The notes under the pieces are model-generated. The model saw only the letters and a program-made list of their open reading frames with translations, did not search any database and was not told the DNA's origin. A stretch of 64,000 bases of DNA from Diadema setosum (lineage: Eukaryota > Echinodermata > Echinoidea > Diadematoida > Diadematidae), in the NCBI GenBank assembly GCA_033980235.1, contig CM067069.1, positions 2,286,255-2,350,254 on the forward strand, given 5' to 3'. Positions 20,746 through 33,835 of the stretch are shown in pieces (positions within the stretch are counted from its first letter, which is position 1; each line of letters opens with the position of its first letter). A program made the translations under genes and the position numbers.

Positions 20746-23185
20746 ATTGGACTTGAAGGATTGCATGTTTTACAAGAAAATAGCCCCTATTGGGTTAAAA
20801 TGTTAAGTGTCAGTGAACTTAGCTGTAACAATTGCTTTGCAACTTGACTGTAAGGACAACTTCTAAATTCTCTGCTAAAAACATTATGAATATATTGGTG
20901 TGATGGAGAACATAGTTTGTGTTCACTAACATTTAACTGGTTTTGTAACGGAAGAGCAAGCTAGCCAGTGGATATGCCCATTTAAAGAACTAAGCAACAT
21001 TGAGGGGTAAACCATGCGAGAAGGGACTCGGTATGCGCTGGCTCACATCACACGAACCACATACGTTTGTCCCCCACATGTTTTGACTAGTCCGGTTTGA
21101 GGGTGATTGATGGCCCATTTCTCCTACTCGCTGTGATGATGAGGAAGACGGTAGGGACAGCATCTTTTCTCCATCTCCTGCTTCTCGGCCGTTATCTCTC
21201 CTTTCCCATCTTCCTCTCCCCTTGCCCTGCAGAGAGAGAGAGAAAGAAAAAAAAAAGAAAGGTGAGGATTACAGTGAATGAAATACTGAGGGATTGTTTG
21301 TGTTCACTTCCTGCAGGAAAAGCTGTGAAAAGTTACAGGAGTGAAATTAAAGGTGCCCTAGTTTCTGCAAATAAAAGAAAAAAATACCAATTCCTGTGGC
21401 ATTTCTCTAGATTTCAGATTTAGGAGCTTTATAATTTCTTATGGTTTTAGAGAAATAAGGAATTCTTTTGAGAAAATGAAAAAAAAAAAGAATGATGGAA
21501 ATATTCAGTATATATAAAGCAATTAATTCATCATATCAAAAAAAAAATCTGAAAGCCCAATAAACATTAGGACAAAATACTTAACCCACTATTGCTTTCT
21601 TAATAAGCATATTCAAATTCATACTATTGCAACATCTAATTTATTTGAAAAAAAAACAAAGGTTTGCCAAATCTTGTTTAAATATACATTGCTTATGAAA
21701 TAATACATACACACTTTTAATTGGTTTATTTTACTCAAGCAATTTTGCGTTTTAGATCAGAAGACTACTAAAAGAATGTCATTTTCTTAACTTTGAAAGT
21801 TGCAATGACAGATTTTGAAGCTCTTGAATACCCAATCAAACTATAAACTTCAAATTGTGCATGATGTTTGTAAGTATTGCTGTGAGCATGGAAAATCTAC
21901 TTTATGATTAGATAATTTATGTGAGCTATCTTTTAGCCCTTCCAGTTTATGTTCTTAGGGAGTCTTTTGAGGCACACTACTCTAATCTGATGTGCTAACA
22001 TCTAATCATGGTATTCCACAAGGGGAATCTTCACAGGTATTATGATCAGCAATATTGAAAGCAGGTGTTCAGCTAGAAAGTCATCTCAATTATTCATGCA
22101 AAGAATGATCTTGCATGTCCTATTTCCCGCGGTTGACAACATATTTGTTGTAGATAGCATTTACAGCAGAAAAATTATCTGAATTTTGAATAAAGCAAAT
22201 AGTGCCAGAGGAAGAAGAGAGAGTGTGTGTGTGAATTAGTCTGGCATTAGACTGTGTTTTCTTTGTCAGCCATTTTATCCAATTACATGTCCCCAAGACA
22301 TGATGGAAAAAGATAAGGCTATTTTTTTTTTTTGCAACTTGTATGTTATTTAGGAGCACACAGATATAGAGTGATATTTTCTCTGCAGGCCCTATGTTGT
22401 TGTTGTTGTTTTTTTTTTCCTGACGAAATAAGTTGCAAATTATATATTTTAGATTTAGATGCATCGTACAAACTTATCTTAAAGTAAACAAGAAAAATAA
22501 AAGCTTGAGAGAATTGGTATTTCTTAAATTAATTGTTGTAAATGTTCTTAACCGACTCAGAAAATATTTATTTGCCTATGTAAACATAGATTTCACAATA
22601 TCATAGTAGGAAGTACACATTTTACTAATGCCTGCTGTTTGCAAACTTTCACATACTTATTCTATTAATAGAAAACTTACAGTGGAAATTAAAACCTAAT
22701 GAGAAATTCACAATTTCGTCTTCCTTATTTTATGTTACATGTTCATACTCATCACATGACAGATTATTACACTGTCACAGTGTTCAGTTTATTTCACCAC
22801 CATTTTCACTCTTTACCAAAGCATATTTTGTATATTATGATTTGTCAGAGCCAACACCAGTACAGAGAAATATAACCTTACCTTGACTTACCTAACTGTG
22901 CTGCCAATGACATTTCTCATGCCTCCCTGATTTTCATCTCATAGAGTTGACAATCATATCTGCCTTCAGTGAGGACGGGATCCTTTATTATATTTGGAGC
23001 TATTTATAAACCAACAGTCCCTCTCCAATATGGCCTGTGGGTATTTACAGCTCATTTCCCCTCTAATCTCATGCATGCGTGGAATAGTACAGTGTGGTAC
23101 ACCTCTGTCTGCTTTATTAGTAAACAGACGTGACAATTAACAAATTATAACATGGTGTTTTTGTGCCTCTCACAGGCATCATTAA
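20746..23185. other. Intron-like DNA, nothing specific
   Basis: A GC-richer patch at about 21000-21270 has CpGs and contains a 108-codon frame (21097-21423), which runs through a GA-rich low-complexity segment and looks accidental. Otherwise AT-rich, with short poly-A and poly-T runs. Confidence 0.45.
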
Positions 23186-23262
23186 CCCGCTGAGGACGGA
23201 CTGATTTTACTACAACACGCATTTCCCATAGACACCTGTCCGAATATACTCAGGACTCATCA
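23186..23262 (+). mobile_element. CCCGTTGAGG 85-bp element, copy 3 (right end lost)
   Basis: Left TTAA at 23182-23185, then CCCGCTGAGGACGGACTGAT and the family's middle section. The sequence departs from the family after 'GGACTCATC' and the right inverted end is missing. Confidence 0.75.
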
Positions 23263-25441
23263 AAGTTATGGCTCACATTCCAATACGTGATCTACTAAAT
23301 TTTTAAACCTGGTTCACCCATTTTCTGCTGGTTAAATGTGTATTATGTACTTTTTTTTACTATAATGATATGTTTTTGTTTGCTTATTGTATTGCAAATG
23401 AAAGCATTGTCTAGAGAAATGAGAATAGACTGAAATGAAATTAAGTTGAATTCAATGAAATTCTGTCATTTGTTTGTCCTAACAGAGTGATTAAAGTGGT
23501 TGTAGAACTTGTCATAGAGGGAGGAGGGCAGATAGGTTTAGAAAGCTTGCCATTTTTAAAATCTTCTGAAAGATGGAGCTATGATTTCAGAGTGCAACTA
23601 GACAGATGTATCAGGCTATTCAAGGATAATTTGGCTTTCCACTGCAAAGCAGTACTGAAATTGTCCAAAAGGATCAAAACTAATGCAAGTTAGATTTTAA
23701 TGGCCAAACCTAGCAAGGGAAGGGAGTTGCAAGTGTTGTCTTTTGTCTCTGGCATAAATTCAAACTCTCATGAATGAGGAATGGGAATAGATTCAGTGGG
23801 TTAAAGTTTAAGGAATCTTACTGTTATCTGTTATTTTTATTGCCTCAGACATTGTTTGATGAATTCCACATTGTTTTGCGTGTTTTTTTCTCTTACTTTG
23901 ACCGCATAATAGTTTGAAGGTACTCAGTACAATTTCACATTCTACATAGGAACTTCATAGAGTTAGGTAGAAATCATAATGTATTGTAATAATTGCGTCA
24001 AAGATACTTTATTTGTGAATAGAGCTTTGTTGAATGCACACACATACAAATACAGACACACACACAAATACAGACACACACACAAATATGCATAATAGAA
24101 TGTGTATTAATGTATGCATAAGTACATATAAATATATATGTGTGGGTGTATGTAAGTGTATGTAATACAATTAACACAAATGATAAATTATTATTATATT
24201 CTTTATTCGCTTCTTACAAAGCACATATATATACAGTAAAATATTCCTACAAAACATGCAGATACAATGTGTAGACATGGATACAGAAATGAAATTTAAA
24301 AAAAAAATTAAACAGACACACACATAGGTCTAAAAATAAAGATCTCATTAATGGATTTATGCATACTTGTAGTTATGCACACACACACATACACAAACAT
24401 ATCCTAATCTATTTCTAATGCTTGTTTTTATTTCACTCTTACTCCATATCTGTGCAATGACATTGTCTGTGTACATTACATCACTATAGATGACTATTGC
24501 AGAGTTCTTTTTTATTGTCTTGAAAGTCCATATGGGCTTTTCTCAATTGTCTACGTTAAGCACATTTCTATCACAGTTTCGCAGCACACTATACTGCACA
24601 TTCTACACAGTAAAATAAAATATATTATTGTCATTCTCTGCAAGAATTCTGGGGCTGCATGTTTCTGCTCTTCATCTATTAGCAACTGTAGTTCTATCCA
24701 CTGAGTCACCTACTCGGCCTAAATGTGCAAGCACTGCATTATGGGTATCAAGAAACATTTTCTGCAAGGGAACTTTAGAGGGAGTCCTGAATCTTATCTA
24801 TACAATGTGTTGCCATTTAGAGCATATATTTCCCTATGATTTTATTTGGTGTTTCTTTCATTCTTTCAGTTGGCAATTACAGCAGCAGTGCACAATCTGT
24901 TTTCACTGTTGTGGTGACTGCAAGCTTGGTGGTATCATTTTGAATCAAGTGGTTGAGTACTCACACTGTCCTTCACAATCACTTCATATATTCTCTCTCA
25001 ATCAAATTATTGGTATGTTGGGACTATCTATAAACGCAGTCATGATTATGTCTTGTGAATACTTTCACTAGCTTTGCAAATTTTTCCATAATTGCTATCA
25101 GTATTGCAATCTTTTGTTGTTTGCTGCACACAATTCATTTCTCCTTTCATGAAGTATAATTTGTACAGTGTTACTGCTATGAATACAGTAATACTTCCTA
25201 TTATTCACAATCTGTGATCTCATCACTGGCGGATGAATGTTTAAAATGTGAAAATCATAGTTAGCAAAATTCTTAAAACAATTTGACAAAGAGTAAGCAA
25301 GGACCTTAAACTGCAGAAAGTATAAATGATATTCTTCATCATATGCAACCGTCTAGATACTTTCAAGTAAATGCATTGTTTGTTTTCATATATGACTAAA
25401 GTACTATTATATATATATATCTCTGGATCTACATAGTATAT
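23263..25441. other. Intron-like DNA; possible retroposon tail and CA-rich repeats
   Basis: CA/ACAAATA-type repeats lie at about 24040-24090, and a 'TTCTTTATTCGCTTCTTAC' tail-like start at 24200. A 147-codon frame (24628-25071) has no recognisable domain and no coding-like composition. Confidence 0.45.
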
Positions 25442-26075
25442 GTGACCCGCTACAACAAAAGGATCCGAAAGTCGGGGGAGGACAATTTTCTGAAAATGGC
25501 ATGATATTATTCCCGTACTCTTCTACTTTAATTTCATATAAAGCACAAATCATGAAAGTACTCGGTTGCGGAGATATCAATGATTTTATCAGCGCATGTC
25601 AATTGGTTGAGGAAATCAGAGTTTCGAGAAAAAAGCCTTCAAAGTTGTCCTTCCGACGCTTTCATGGTCATGGGGAGGCGAGACAGTTTTCACCGCTTGA
25701 CAATAGAAGGCACGCTTCTAGCGACCTCCGCCATGTTCAGTCAAGCTTAGCGGCAGCGGTCTACGCACGACCAATCGGTAATCAGGATGCCACGCACTGA
25801 CCAATAAAATCACTCCCTCATTGCTTGGGGCGGAGTCTAGCTGCGGCGCTAAATCCAAATCTTCGGACACGTTTCTCTTACATTGAAAGACGGAAAATCA
25901 TGGCCCAGAAAAATGCTTATTTGTTGCCTTTCCTTTGATCATTTAGCTTCAAAATTTTGGCAAATGATGGACAGAAATCCGATTGTTTTGTCCAATTTTG
26001 ATGATGTGACTTCAAACTCGATTTCCTCGGCTCGGCCGTCAGCGACTTTAGGATCCTTTTGTTGTAGCGGGTCAC
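25442..26075. mobile_element. GTGACCCGC-ended element, short member
   Basis: 634 bases with perfect 25-base inverted ends starting GTGACCCGCTACAACAAAAG. A 4-bp ATAT duplication flanks it (25438-25441 and 26076-26079). The interior (about 25640-25870) is GC/CpG-rich against AT-rich surroundings. It contains two CCAAT boxes, a GGGGCGGAG GC-box-like motif and, on the minus strand, AACATGGCGG (YY1-like). It has no transposase. It shares the end motif, 'AAAGTCGGG' just inside and the 4-bp duplication size with the larger element at 45404-47190. Confidence 0.8.
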
Positions 26076-26480
26076 ATATACATAGGTACATATATATATG
26101 AAAAGCCATCATAGTGGTGATAATAAATCTTAGAACCAAATTGGTAATGCATTTATTGTACATGTAAACATTCTGTGCTGCAAATCTCAAGTTCAAGTTT
26201 ATTTTTGATTTAATATATGTTTCAATTAAATATAAGTAAAACAAATGATTAATAACAATGGAAAGAAATAAATGGAGAGAAAAACTTTCCAAGCTATCTC
26301 TTCAGCTTCTTAAAAGTATTGTGACATACTAAAAGTGAGCAAATATTTTCATTAGTGAGAAGTGCAGTTGTCAGCCCAAATCCTTAAATGCATAAATATT
26401 CAGGTTTAAGGCTATTTATCTGAACTGACCGCCAGTATTCACTTTCTAAATGCCTGTGTTCCCCTTTTGTCCGTTTGTAG

Positions 26481-26543
26481 ATGCGCACACCATGTCAGTA
26501 GCCGTCGACATTAAACGAGGTCAATCGGCGACATCTTTAGAAG
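26481..26543 (+). CDS. Candidate coding exon 2 (63 nt, phase 1-1), unrecognised
   Basis: Preceded by a pyrimidine-rich acceptor (CCCCTTTTGTCCGTTTGTAG) and followed by the donor GAAG|GTAATG at 26544. Spliced to the exon ending at 3533, the split codon becomes GAT. The frame then reads on as AHTMSVAVDIKRGQSATSLE plus one base, with no stop. The 63-nt length and matching phases mean it could be skipped without a frame change. Five CpGs in 63 bases contrast with depleted flanks, as expected for conserved coding DNA. A Kozak-like CACACCATG lies inside, so it might also serve as a start exon. Family unknown. The model would be refuted if no transcript joins 3533 to 26481. Confidence 0.42.
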
Positions 26544-28987
26544 GTAATGAGATTAAGAGAACATCAACATTTGGGATCGCTCACACGTATGCATGTGGCT
26601 GTTTGGTATTAGCCCTGCATCATTATAGGTATGTCAGCACAAGGAGACGTTCCAATTTCTGCTATTCTTGAATCAAGGAGAGGGAAGTTATTGTTTCAAC
26701 TCTGAGTTCAGAATGGTGTGCAGCTGCAACTGTTTGCATTCATTCTTGCATTATGTTTGTATGACTCTCTGCACTTGGTTGAATATGTGAAATTTATTGC
26801 AGTGTGAAGGGAGAAAGATTATAAGGGTAAGAATAGACAGAGATACATTTGTCTGTAGGATATAAAGGAGAAAACCTGACTACTAGCCTTAAGTGCACAT
26901 TATTCCCTTGCCATATCTTTTGTTAATCACATTAATATCACAGAAACATGCAAGTTATGCTGAGTTGAGGGGAAGGTGCATTCCAGTGTCTTTTGTTAAA
27001 CATATCAGTACTTAAGTAATGATTGACAGATGAGATCACAACAGGAATATTGGTTTGGAAGGATTTTTGGGGGCATATCCAAGTAATCTGAAGAAAAAGA
27101 AAAGAAAAATTGAAGAAAAAGAGAAGAAAAATTGAAGAAAAATTAGTAACAAATATATGGAACATTTCTAGATATTAATTTCACCACAAAAGTGATGTTG
27201 AGGGTATCATAAATCAACACAAATCAGCATGCATTTGTATTTCAGAGAACCTTTAGGAGATATAAGAACACATGTACGGTATTCCCAACGCTTGATGGGA
27301 ATAGAAATAGAATACCAGAGAAGAAGAATAAATTGCAAATCGGCATAATTTGCTTCAGAAGGGCAATACGCATTCCAAGCAATGAACATTTGTCCTAAAA
27401 ATTTCATAACATATTTTCCCGTGACTGATATCTGTAATTCTGTCAGGAATAGAATTCAATATTGATCTTCACAAACTCTGTGGGGATATGGCTTTCATAG
27501 ATATGACATTATCATGCATTAATTTTGAATTCTACCTTAATGACTTCTACGTGGGTTGCTTGGTAAATCACTCTCAGAACTTGCCGGTAGATGAATCCCT
27601 GCCCCCCTAAAAAAACAAACACAAAAACAAAAACAAAAACAGAAAGAAGTGATGCTATGTTTCAACTCACAAGGGTCACATACATAATGCTATTCGTGAA
27701 TTTTATTTGTATATTTGTGTGTGTGTGTGTGTGTGTTTGTGTGTATGTGTTTTGGTTGTTGAATTTTCTTCTTAGCTTTGAGGGATTATGTTTGAAGGGC
27801 CCATTGGCTATAGCTCAGGGGATTGTTTGTTCTAAATGTCAAGCCAGTATCCAGAAATTATCTGACCAGTTTTTGTTTCAAAAAATTTCTGATATGGTGT
27901 GACTTTTCTTTAATGTTACCCATTGCACACAATGTTTGTTTTATTTCTATGAGGTGTTAGTATATTTTTAGTAAATTTTAGTGTGAGTTCCATCCTACCT
28001 GAATTTTTGCCAGTTCCTCTAAATCCAACAGTAGGTTGCTCATTTTTTAAAGGAATTTTCTGCCCTTCCTTTACATGATGAAATCTTTAACCTATCAAAA
28101 AGTGAGAAAATCTGCGAATCAACAACCGACATCATTTGCCACCTAATCCTGGTACCATATTACTTCTGATGAATGCTGAGTCAGTCCATTTCAAAACATA
28201 CGTGTATGTTCATTTACAAGGTGGCACCGACAAAAACTTTATTGGCGGAAACATCATAATGAATCTGTTGTGAATAACACCTACAATCTCATTAATTTTT
28301 GCACCATTAGAAAGCACTGAAGTAGAAAAGGACGAGGAATGACATTGTACTTGGACCGACATCCAGGGGTGTAAGTAGAATTGTTTTCAGGGGATGCTGT
28401 TACGATCGAATGGGTACACGCAACCTCATTACACACTCTTGTTTGTCCTTCCGAACAGGCGAATCAATTATAGCTAATTCTGGTGTCAAACCAAACAGGC
28501 AGGTTGATGGTTGCATCAATAAAATTCTCATTAAGTATTCATGGCCAATGCAGTGGAACTGGGTGGTAGAACGGCTGGTGGCAGTTTGAGGCAAGCAGAC
28601 CTTGTAAATGAAATTTGTGCAGGATATTCTTCAGGTCAAGTGAAGCCATTCGAAGAGTCACAAAAAGTATTTTGAATTCATATTTCAGTCAGGTCAACGA
28701 CATCCAGAGAAATTCATATAAAATTGTTTAAAACTTCTCTTGGCAAACTAAAAATAGCAATATCTTGTCACACTAAAATTACAGTATCTGTCATATGACA
28801 TTGCCATGTAGCTACTTTGTGTTCTTTCTACACATCTATGGCAAACTTTGGCAGTCTTGTATTTGGCAAATAGCTAATTCATTTGAGATCAGCAGTAAAC
28901 ATACAAATTCTACATAAATTCTGTATAACTGATCGTATTCCTAACACTAAGAACTTTGTATGGTGAACTAACCACAAAAGTAGCAGC
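26544..28987. other. Intron-like DNA, nothing specific
   Basis: Short (AAAAC)n near 27607-27642 and (GT)n at about 27717-27745. A purine-rich stretch lies at 27085-27145. No further exon in the phase required after 26543 was convincing. Confidence 0.45.
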
Positions 28988-29042
28988 AATAATAATAATA
29001 ATAATAATTATTATAATAATAATAATAATGATAATAATAATG

Positions 29043-29094
<52 letters not shown>

Positions 29095-29098
29095 TAAC
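28988..29098. repeat. (AAT)n / (GATAAT)n microsatellite
   Basis: About 110 bases of AAT triplets interrupted regularly by GAT, giving a compound repeat. Poly-Ile frames on the minus strand derive from it. Confidence 0.95.
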
Positions 29099-30570
29099 AA
29101 AAACACACAGATAAAGATATGTCAGGGTTATAAGTCTGTAATATTTTTGAAATTCAAGCTTGAAACTGTAATACACCCAGGTCAAAGCATGCAGACCAGC
29201 ACTTGAAGATGTACTAATAAAACTGCCCTTGTGTGACTGGGAAGGGCAACTGTTCTGGTAGACAATAGATAGAGATGGCAGACACTATTTGAAAATGTTG
29301 TTTTCACAAGACATTTGGATTTTCTGCAGTTTCTCAAATCACCATCTGTGTCTCATTTGTGAAAGACGTAATATGCTGACATTGCCAAAGATGTATATTA
29401 CATTGCCCCATACAGCCCTTAACAACAAAAGCATTGTGTTTCATATCCCACGCCAGTCTGTCTGTGACAACTGCGGTGGCGTGGTATTTTCTGAACTGTT
29501 CCAAACTTATTTTTAGACCCAGCTTAGCACGAGTGCTGATTAAAATGACTTATCATGATGGCATAATAAGCTTCTCATCTTTTTAAATATTTTGCTTTAT
29601 GTTTTTGCCTGCAGATATCTTGATGAAAGGTCAAAGGTGTCTTGTTAGCATCAGTTGCTTTTTTTTTCTTATATTTCTAATTTTCTTTTCATGCAACTTG
29701 TGACACGTTTCTATTTCCATATTCTCAGTGACATGGGAGACATTACATAATTTTCCTTCCTGGGACAAGAAGGGGAAGGTGGGAAAATGATGAACTTAAT
29801 GGACTTTTTGTGGCCAAAAGAAGACCTGACATTGGCAACAAAGTATTCAAGAAAAAATCTATTCACCAAATCAATTTTTTTTTTTTTTTTTTTGGCAGTG
29901 AGTTGGCAAATGGCAAACAGAAATTGACCTTCCGTTGTCACCAAAGACGAGATGAGGAACCAAAGCTTCGATCAGCCAAGGTCTTTGTCAGACAGATGTT
30001 AGAGTGGGTTGGGGGGGGGGGGAGATTGGAAGGTGATATTGAAGATGGTCTGGAGATTGAGCAGAAATAAGGTCAGCCGTACTTTAAGCGTAATGAGATT
30101 TCTGGAATTCCTCTGAATTCTACTGAGTGCGTGTGCTTAAAAGCGCCCCGATCATTAGTCATGTATGAAAAATTAAATACCATGAAGCTTGGATGGTGTT
30201 ACATTTTATCTCAGTAGAAATGGAAATACTATCGTGATTTGTGATGCCGTATTTTCAAAAACATATGTCATTATTCTAGCCCATTCTTGGTTTATAAACA
30301 GTCTTTTATCAGTGTTTTTTAAGATATGCCACTTACACCTTCATTTAAAAATAAATTTTGTTAATTATTATTTGTAGTTTCGGTTTCATAGATTACAGGA
30401 ATGATATGACTGTTATGTGAATTGGAATGTAGAAATAATTGTTTGTTGTGATAAAACTACAAATTGAGTGAAGTAACTATGTGGCAGAGATATAGTGCTA
30501 TTTCACACTTTAATTATAGAGAACTATTCATTGCAGATTGGAACAAGATGTGCATTGCCTTTAAATCAGT
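29099..30570. other. Intron-like DNA; poly(T) and poly(G) tracts
   Basis: Poly(T) ending in GGCAG at 29875-29898 makes an acceptor-like site, but no usable donor follows. G run at about 30009-30021. No supported gene. Confidence 0.45.
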
Positions 30571-31045
30571 AGCCATAGTCACACTGGCAAACGATCATGA
30601 AGTTTAAGAATGTGAAGTTTTTGCAAAGTTTTTGCAAAGTTTGCGTATCTGTTCACACTGGCAGCCAAATTTCTCGATCTTCGAGTTCTCAAAGTTTGGG
30701 TCATTGGTGCGGGTGTGCAAGAGAGCAGAAAGAGCCCGCCATCTGACAGCTAGTCATTGTGATGTAACAATGCACACATGTACATCACAATGACCTGTGG
30801 ACTGGTCACATGACGAAACTTCACAAAGTTTCATTTGCTACTGTTCACACTGCCTAAAGATCAAGAAGATTGGAGGAGATCTGGCAAGTACCCCTAGATT
30901 TGAAGAGAAGTGTGTGAAGTTGCTCAGGAATTAGTTTTGTGAGAAGTCAATTTCATGAGAAGTTTGTGGTCAAACTGGCAAAACTTTGAGATCTTTAAAA
31001 TTGCGATCTTAGTTTTTGCAATCTTTTGCCAGTATGCCAGTGGCT
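30571..31045. mobile_element. Inverted-repeat element with AGCCA…ACTGGCAAA ends
   Basis: The left end (AGCCATAGTCACACTGGCAA) and the inverse of the right end share AGCCA and ACTGGCAAA at matching distances. AGT occurs immediately outside both ends, compatible with a 3-bp duplication as in PIF/Harbinger, though not the usual TWA. The interior repeats 'AAGTTTTTGCAAAG'-type units and holds a 13-bp perfect inverted repeat (30754-30766 with 30781-30793). No coding capacity. Confidence 0.5.
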
Positions 31046-31153
31046 AGTGAGAAAGTATCACCGTTAATGGGTCAATATCTAAGGTAGATGAAGTCTAGGT
31101 CCAAAATATTCAATGTCACATTTCCTGTCATTTATCACACTTTTCATTTTCAA

Positions 31154-31335
31154 TTAAAGGCATTATTTGCCATTTCCAGATGAAACAAAAACCCAGCTTT
31201 AGTGCTTCAAAATAGTTCTTAAATGTGGGTTTGAGTAGAAACAGTCAATGTATTTCTTTTTTAAAATCAGTATAATCAATGTTAAGAATTATTAAATATA
31301 CACAATGTGAACAATAGTTATCACAAAATTTTAAG
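31154..31335 (+). mobile_element. AGGCAT TTAA-family element, copy 1 (truncated)
   Basis: TTAA then AGGCATTATTTGCCATTTCC, followed by 'AGATGAAACAAAAACCCAGC' and 'AATGTGAACAATAGTTAT' as in the copies at 39487 and 53386. The right third is missing or too diverged to follow. Confidence 0.7.
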
Positions 31336-31463
31336 AGAGAAATTTATGTCAATTTGCCAATTTTAAAGATAAACAGATATTTGAATCTTCTAAAATTTGT
31401 TGCCAATTTAATAATGCATTTTTTTGTCAGTTTTTATTGGCTATTGCAGAGAAGTCTTTTTTA

Positions 31464-31515
31464 TATTTTAATTTTAATTTTAATTTTAATTTTATTTATT
31501 TATTTATTCATGTAT

Positions 31516-31550
<35 letters not shown>

Positions 31551-31590
31551 CTTATTTATTTATTTATTTGTTTATTTATTTATTTTTTTT
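31464..31590. repeat. (TTTTAA)n and (TTTA)n microsatellite
   Basis: TTTTAA units pass into a long TTTA tetranucleotide array and end in a T run and a G run. The reading frames of Tyr/Leu/Phe here are artefacts. Confidence 0.95.
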
Positions 31591-32396
31591 TGGGGGGTGG
31601 GGCAAATGACTCCTTATTAATCAGATGGAGACTGATCATTCAACTGGTTCCAGGTAAGATTCTGAAATGCCCATAGCTTTTGTACCGAACTCATCAGGTA
31701 CAAAATGCATAGTTGATTAAGACTGTCAGCTCTTTTACCCATCTCCCTTGGGTGACATTTTGGACATTATTGCTAGTTATTGCTAGTTTATAATTGCAAT
31801 TTGTTGTAGTAGGTGTCTGTGACCAGGATAAAATGAAAATGCTATCATCTGCAAACACCTACAATGTACAGTGTATTTCAGGCTTGACTATGTGTACATT
31901 TGCAAATGCCTGTAGAGGAAACTCATTCTTGAATACACGTCTCATAACCATGGACATACACATAACATGGGTATCTTTGGTGGATTGCTGCTGCCAAAGG
32001 TGCCGGATTATGGGCCACATAAAGTAACTAATGTAAAGATAGCTCATAATAGGACTGCTCTGATTTAGATGAAAGTATAGACCCATTCAGTTTTGAACAC
32101 TGGAACTTACGTTGGCCATGTTAATCGGGGGGGGGGGGGGGGGGGGGTATCAAAATAGGAAGAAAAGATGATTCAATGGGTGATGCAGTGAGTAAGGTAC
32201 ATTTTTATGTCAGTGCATAAATCAACTATTGTTTGGCATACTGAAGCCCCTGAGGTATGGCTGAAGTAGACATTGACATAGAAAACAGCACCCAAACAGA
32301 ACAGGCCTTTATACAATTACATTAAATTTTTCTGGTTTTATAGAGGGGGAGAATTTTAAGATGCCTTTATGTAAGTAAAAGAGTGAAATAGGTTAA
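31591..32396. other. Intron-like DNA; 21-base G tract
   Basis: Pure G run at 32127-32147, the longest single-base run I noticed. A direct repeat TATTGCTAGT occurs twice near 31770-31790. No exon seen. Confidence 0.5.
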
Positions 32397-32764
32397 AGGG
32401 ATCGTATAGTTTCGGTTAAGACCTAATTTCAGGTTTCTAACATTTTTTTGTGAGATAATGAGAAACTTCTTATGAAATATGAAAGAGAATGTAATTCCAC
32501 AAGGAATTCAACGTTTATTTGATGAAAATTGGTTTTGAAATGGCTGAGATATCCAAAACAGAGCGATTCTAATAAAGTGTGGGACCCACACTTTATTACG
32601 ACCGCTTTGTTTTACTTTGTTTTTGGATGTTTCAGTCATTCCAAACCCGATTTTCATCAAATAAATTTTGAAATCCTCTGAAAATGGTATGCTCTGTACT
32701 ATTTCTTAAGTGTTTTCAAATAGTTAAAAGCCCAATTCTCATCTCCACCTATACTGTACCATCT
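32397..32764. mobile_element. TTAA-flanked fold-back element, copy 2
   Basis: Left TTAA at 32393-32396, then AAAGGGATCGTATAGTTTC. The right end TATACTGTACCATCTCTTTA is the inverse, with the outer TTAA mutated. The centre (32571-32597) is a perfect 27-base palindrome: 13-base arms AATAAAGTGTGGG around one A. It is a longer version of the 14703-15042 copy, which lacks this core. Confidence 0.75.
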
Positions 32765-33835
32765 CTTTATGAGCATTACCCAACACACAAATGACTATGA
32801 AAATTAATTATCATACATTACATGGAAAAAGTCTGTCTGTTCGCTCCTAAAGACTGATAGAAGTCTTAATGAAGAATGCAGCAGCTTGCTTCTCTTAAAT
32901 TTCTCTGTTGCATGTAGATAAGGCACTATGGATTGGCGAAAATCAATTAGTATTTCCTGACACAAAACATACCTGCATAAAAAAGCAACCTTTCCCAAGC
33001 AGTGTCATTTGTTGAACAACATAAAATTTTATGTGATATTATATTCACATGGTCCGCAGACTACCAATGGCTGGTGTGTACATATAAGTGTAACATGACA
33101 GTGTATGTGGTGCGTTATAACATTACCTCAATAAAATAATAGATCATCACAGGAAGAAAACTGCATGCGAAGCTGACTTTGGCAGTATAACTTTACAGTT
33201 TTCTGACTTTTAATTCTTTTTATAAATATTTTCTGTGTAATGAAAGACAATTTACCATACCAATTTAAAGCTTAGCATCTAAGAAATTCAGATCTGCCAA
33301 CCCCCCCCCCCAAAAAAAAAAAAAAAAAACTACAAAGGGAACTCCACGAGTGTATGAAAACTATCTTCTACTGAATCAGCTTTTCCAAACTTCCTCTTCA
33401 TTTTGCTTTTTTCTCCAAGAAAGTCTCATCTCATGGCAGGCCCCTAGATTTCCCTCTTGTGGGTCCTGTTTTTCATTTTCATTCTTTTTTTTTTTTTTTT
33501 GGTCCTCAGAAGTCCCCGCAGAAGCAATATGTGCCATGATTGTTTGCACAGCTTGGTGAGGATCCTAATTAGCAATGTATTATCTGTGTCATACTTCCCC
33601 CATTATCTAATTATTCTCTGCACTTGTTTGCAGAAGAGGCACCTGTATGTGTTCAAACTGCCTCCTGGCTTGTGTACGTGGGGTGGGGGGGGGGGGGGAA
33701 TCTGGATGTATATTCCTCATGGAAAGAAAAGGGTCTGGACTGTCGGTTTGTTATGCAGAAGAGAAACCTTTGTGCAGTTTATATGAGAAGCACATGGAAA
33801 TTAATTACTTAAGCCCTGTGAATCCTCCATCTTTT
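32765..33835. other. Intron-like DNA; weak exon-like site
   Basis: C run at 33301-33312, poly(T) at 33486-33500, G run at 33685-33698. TTGTTTGCAG|AAG at 33630 is a fair acceptor and the frame is open in phase 1, but the only downstream donors are poor, so no exon is called. Confidence 0.45.

Noticed and set aside
24628..25071. 147-codon open frame
   Set aside because: Cys/His/Leu-rich AT-driven composition, no domain recognised, no splice support.
4820..31590. Poly-Ile, poly-Leu and Tyr/Leu/Phe frames over ATT, CAA and TTTA arrays
   Set aside because: Translation artefacts of microsatellites.
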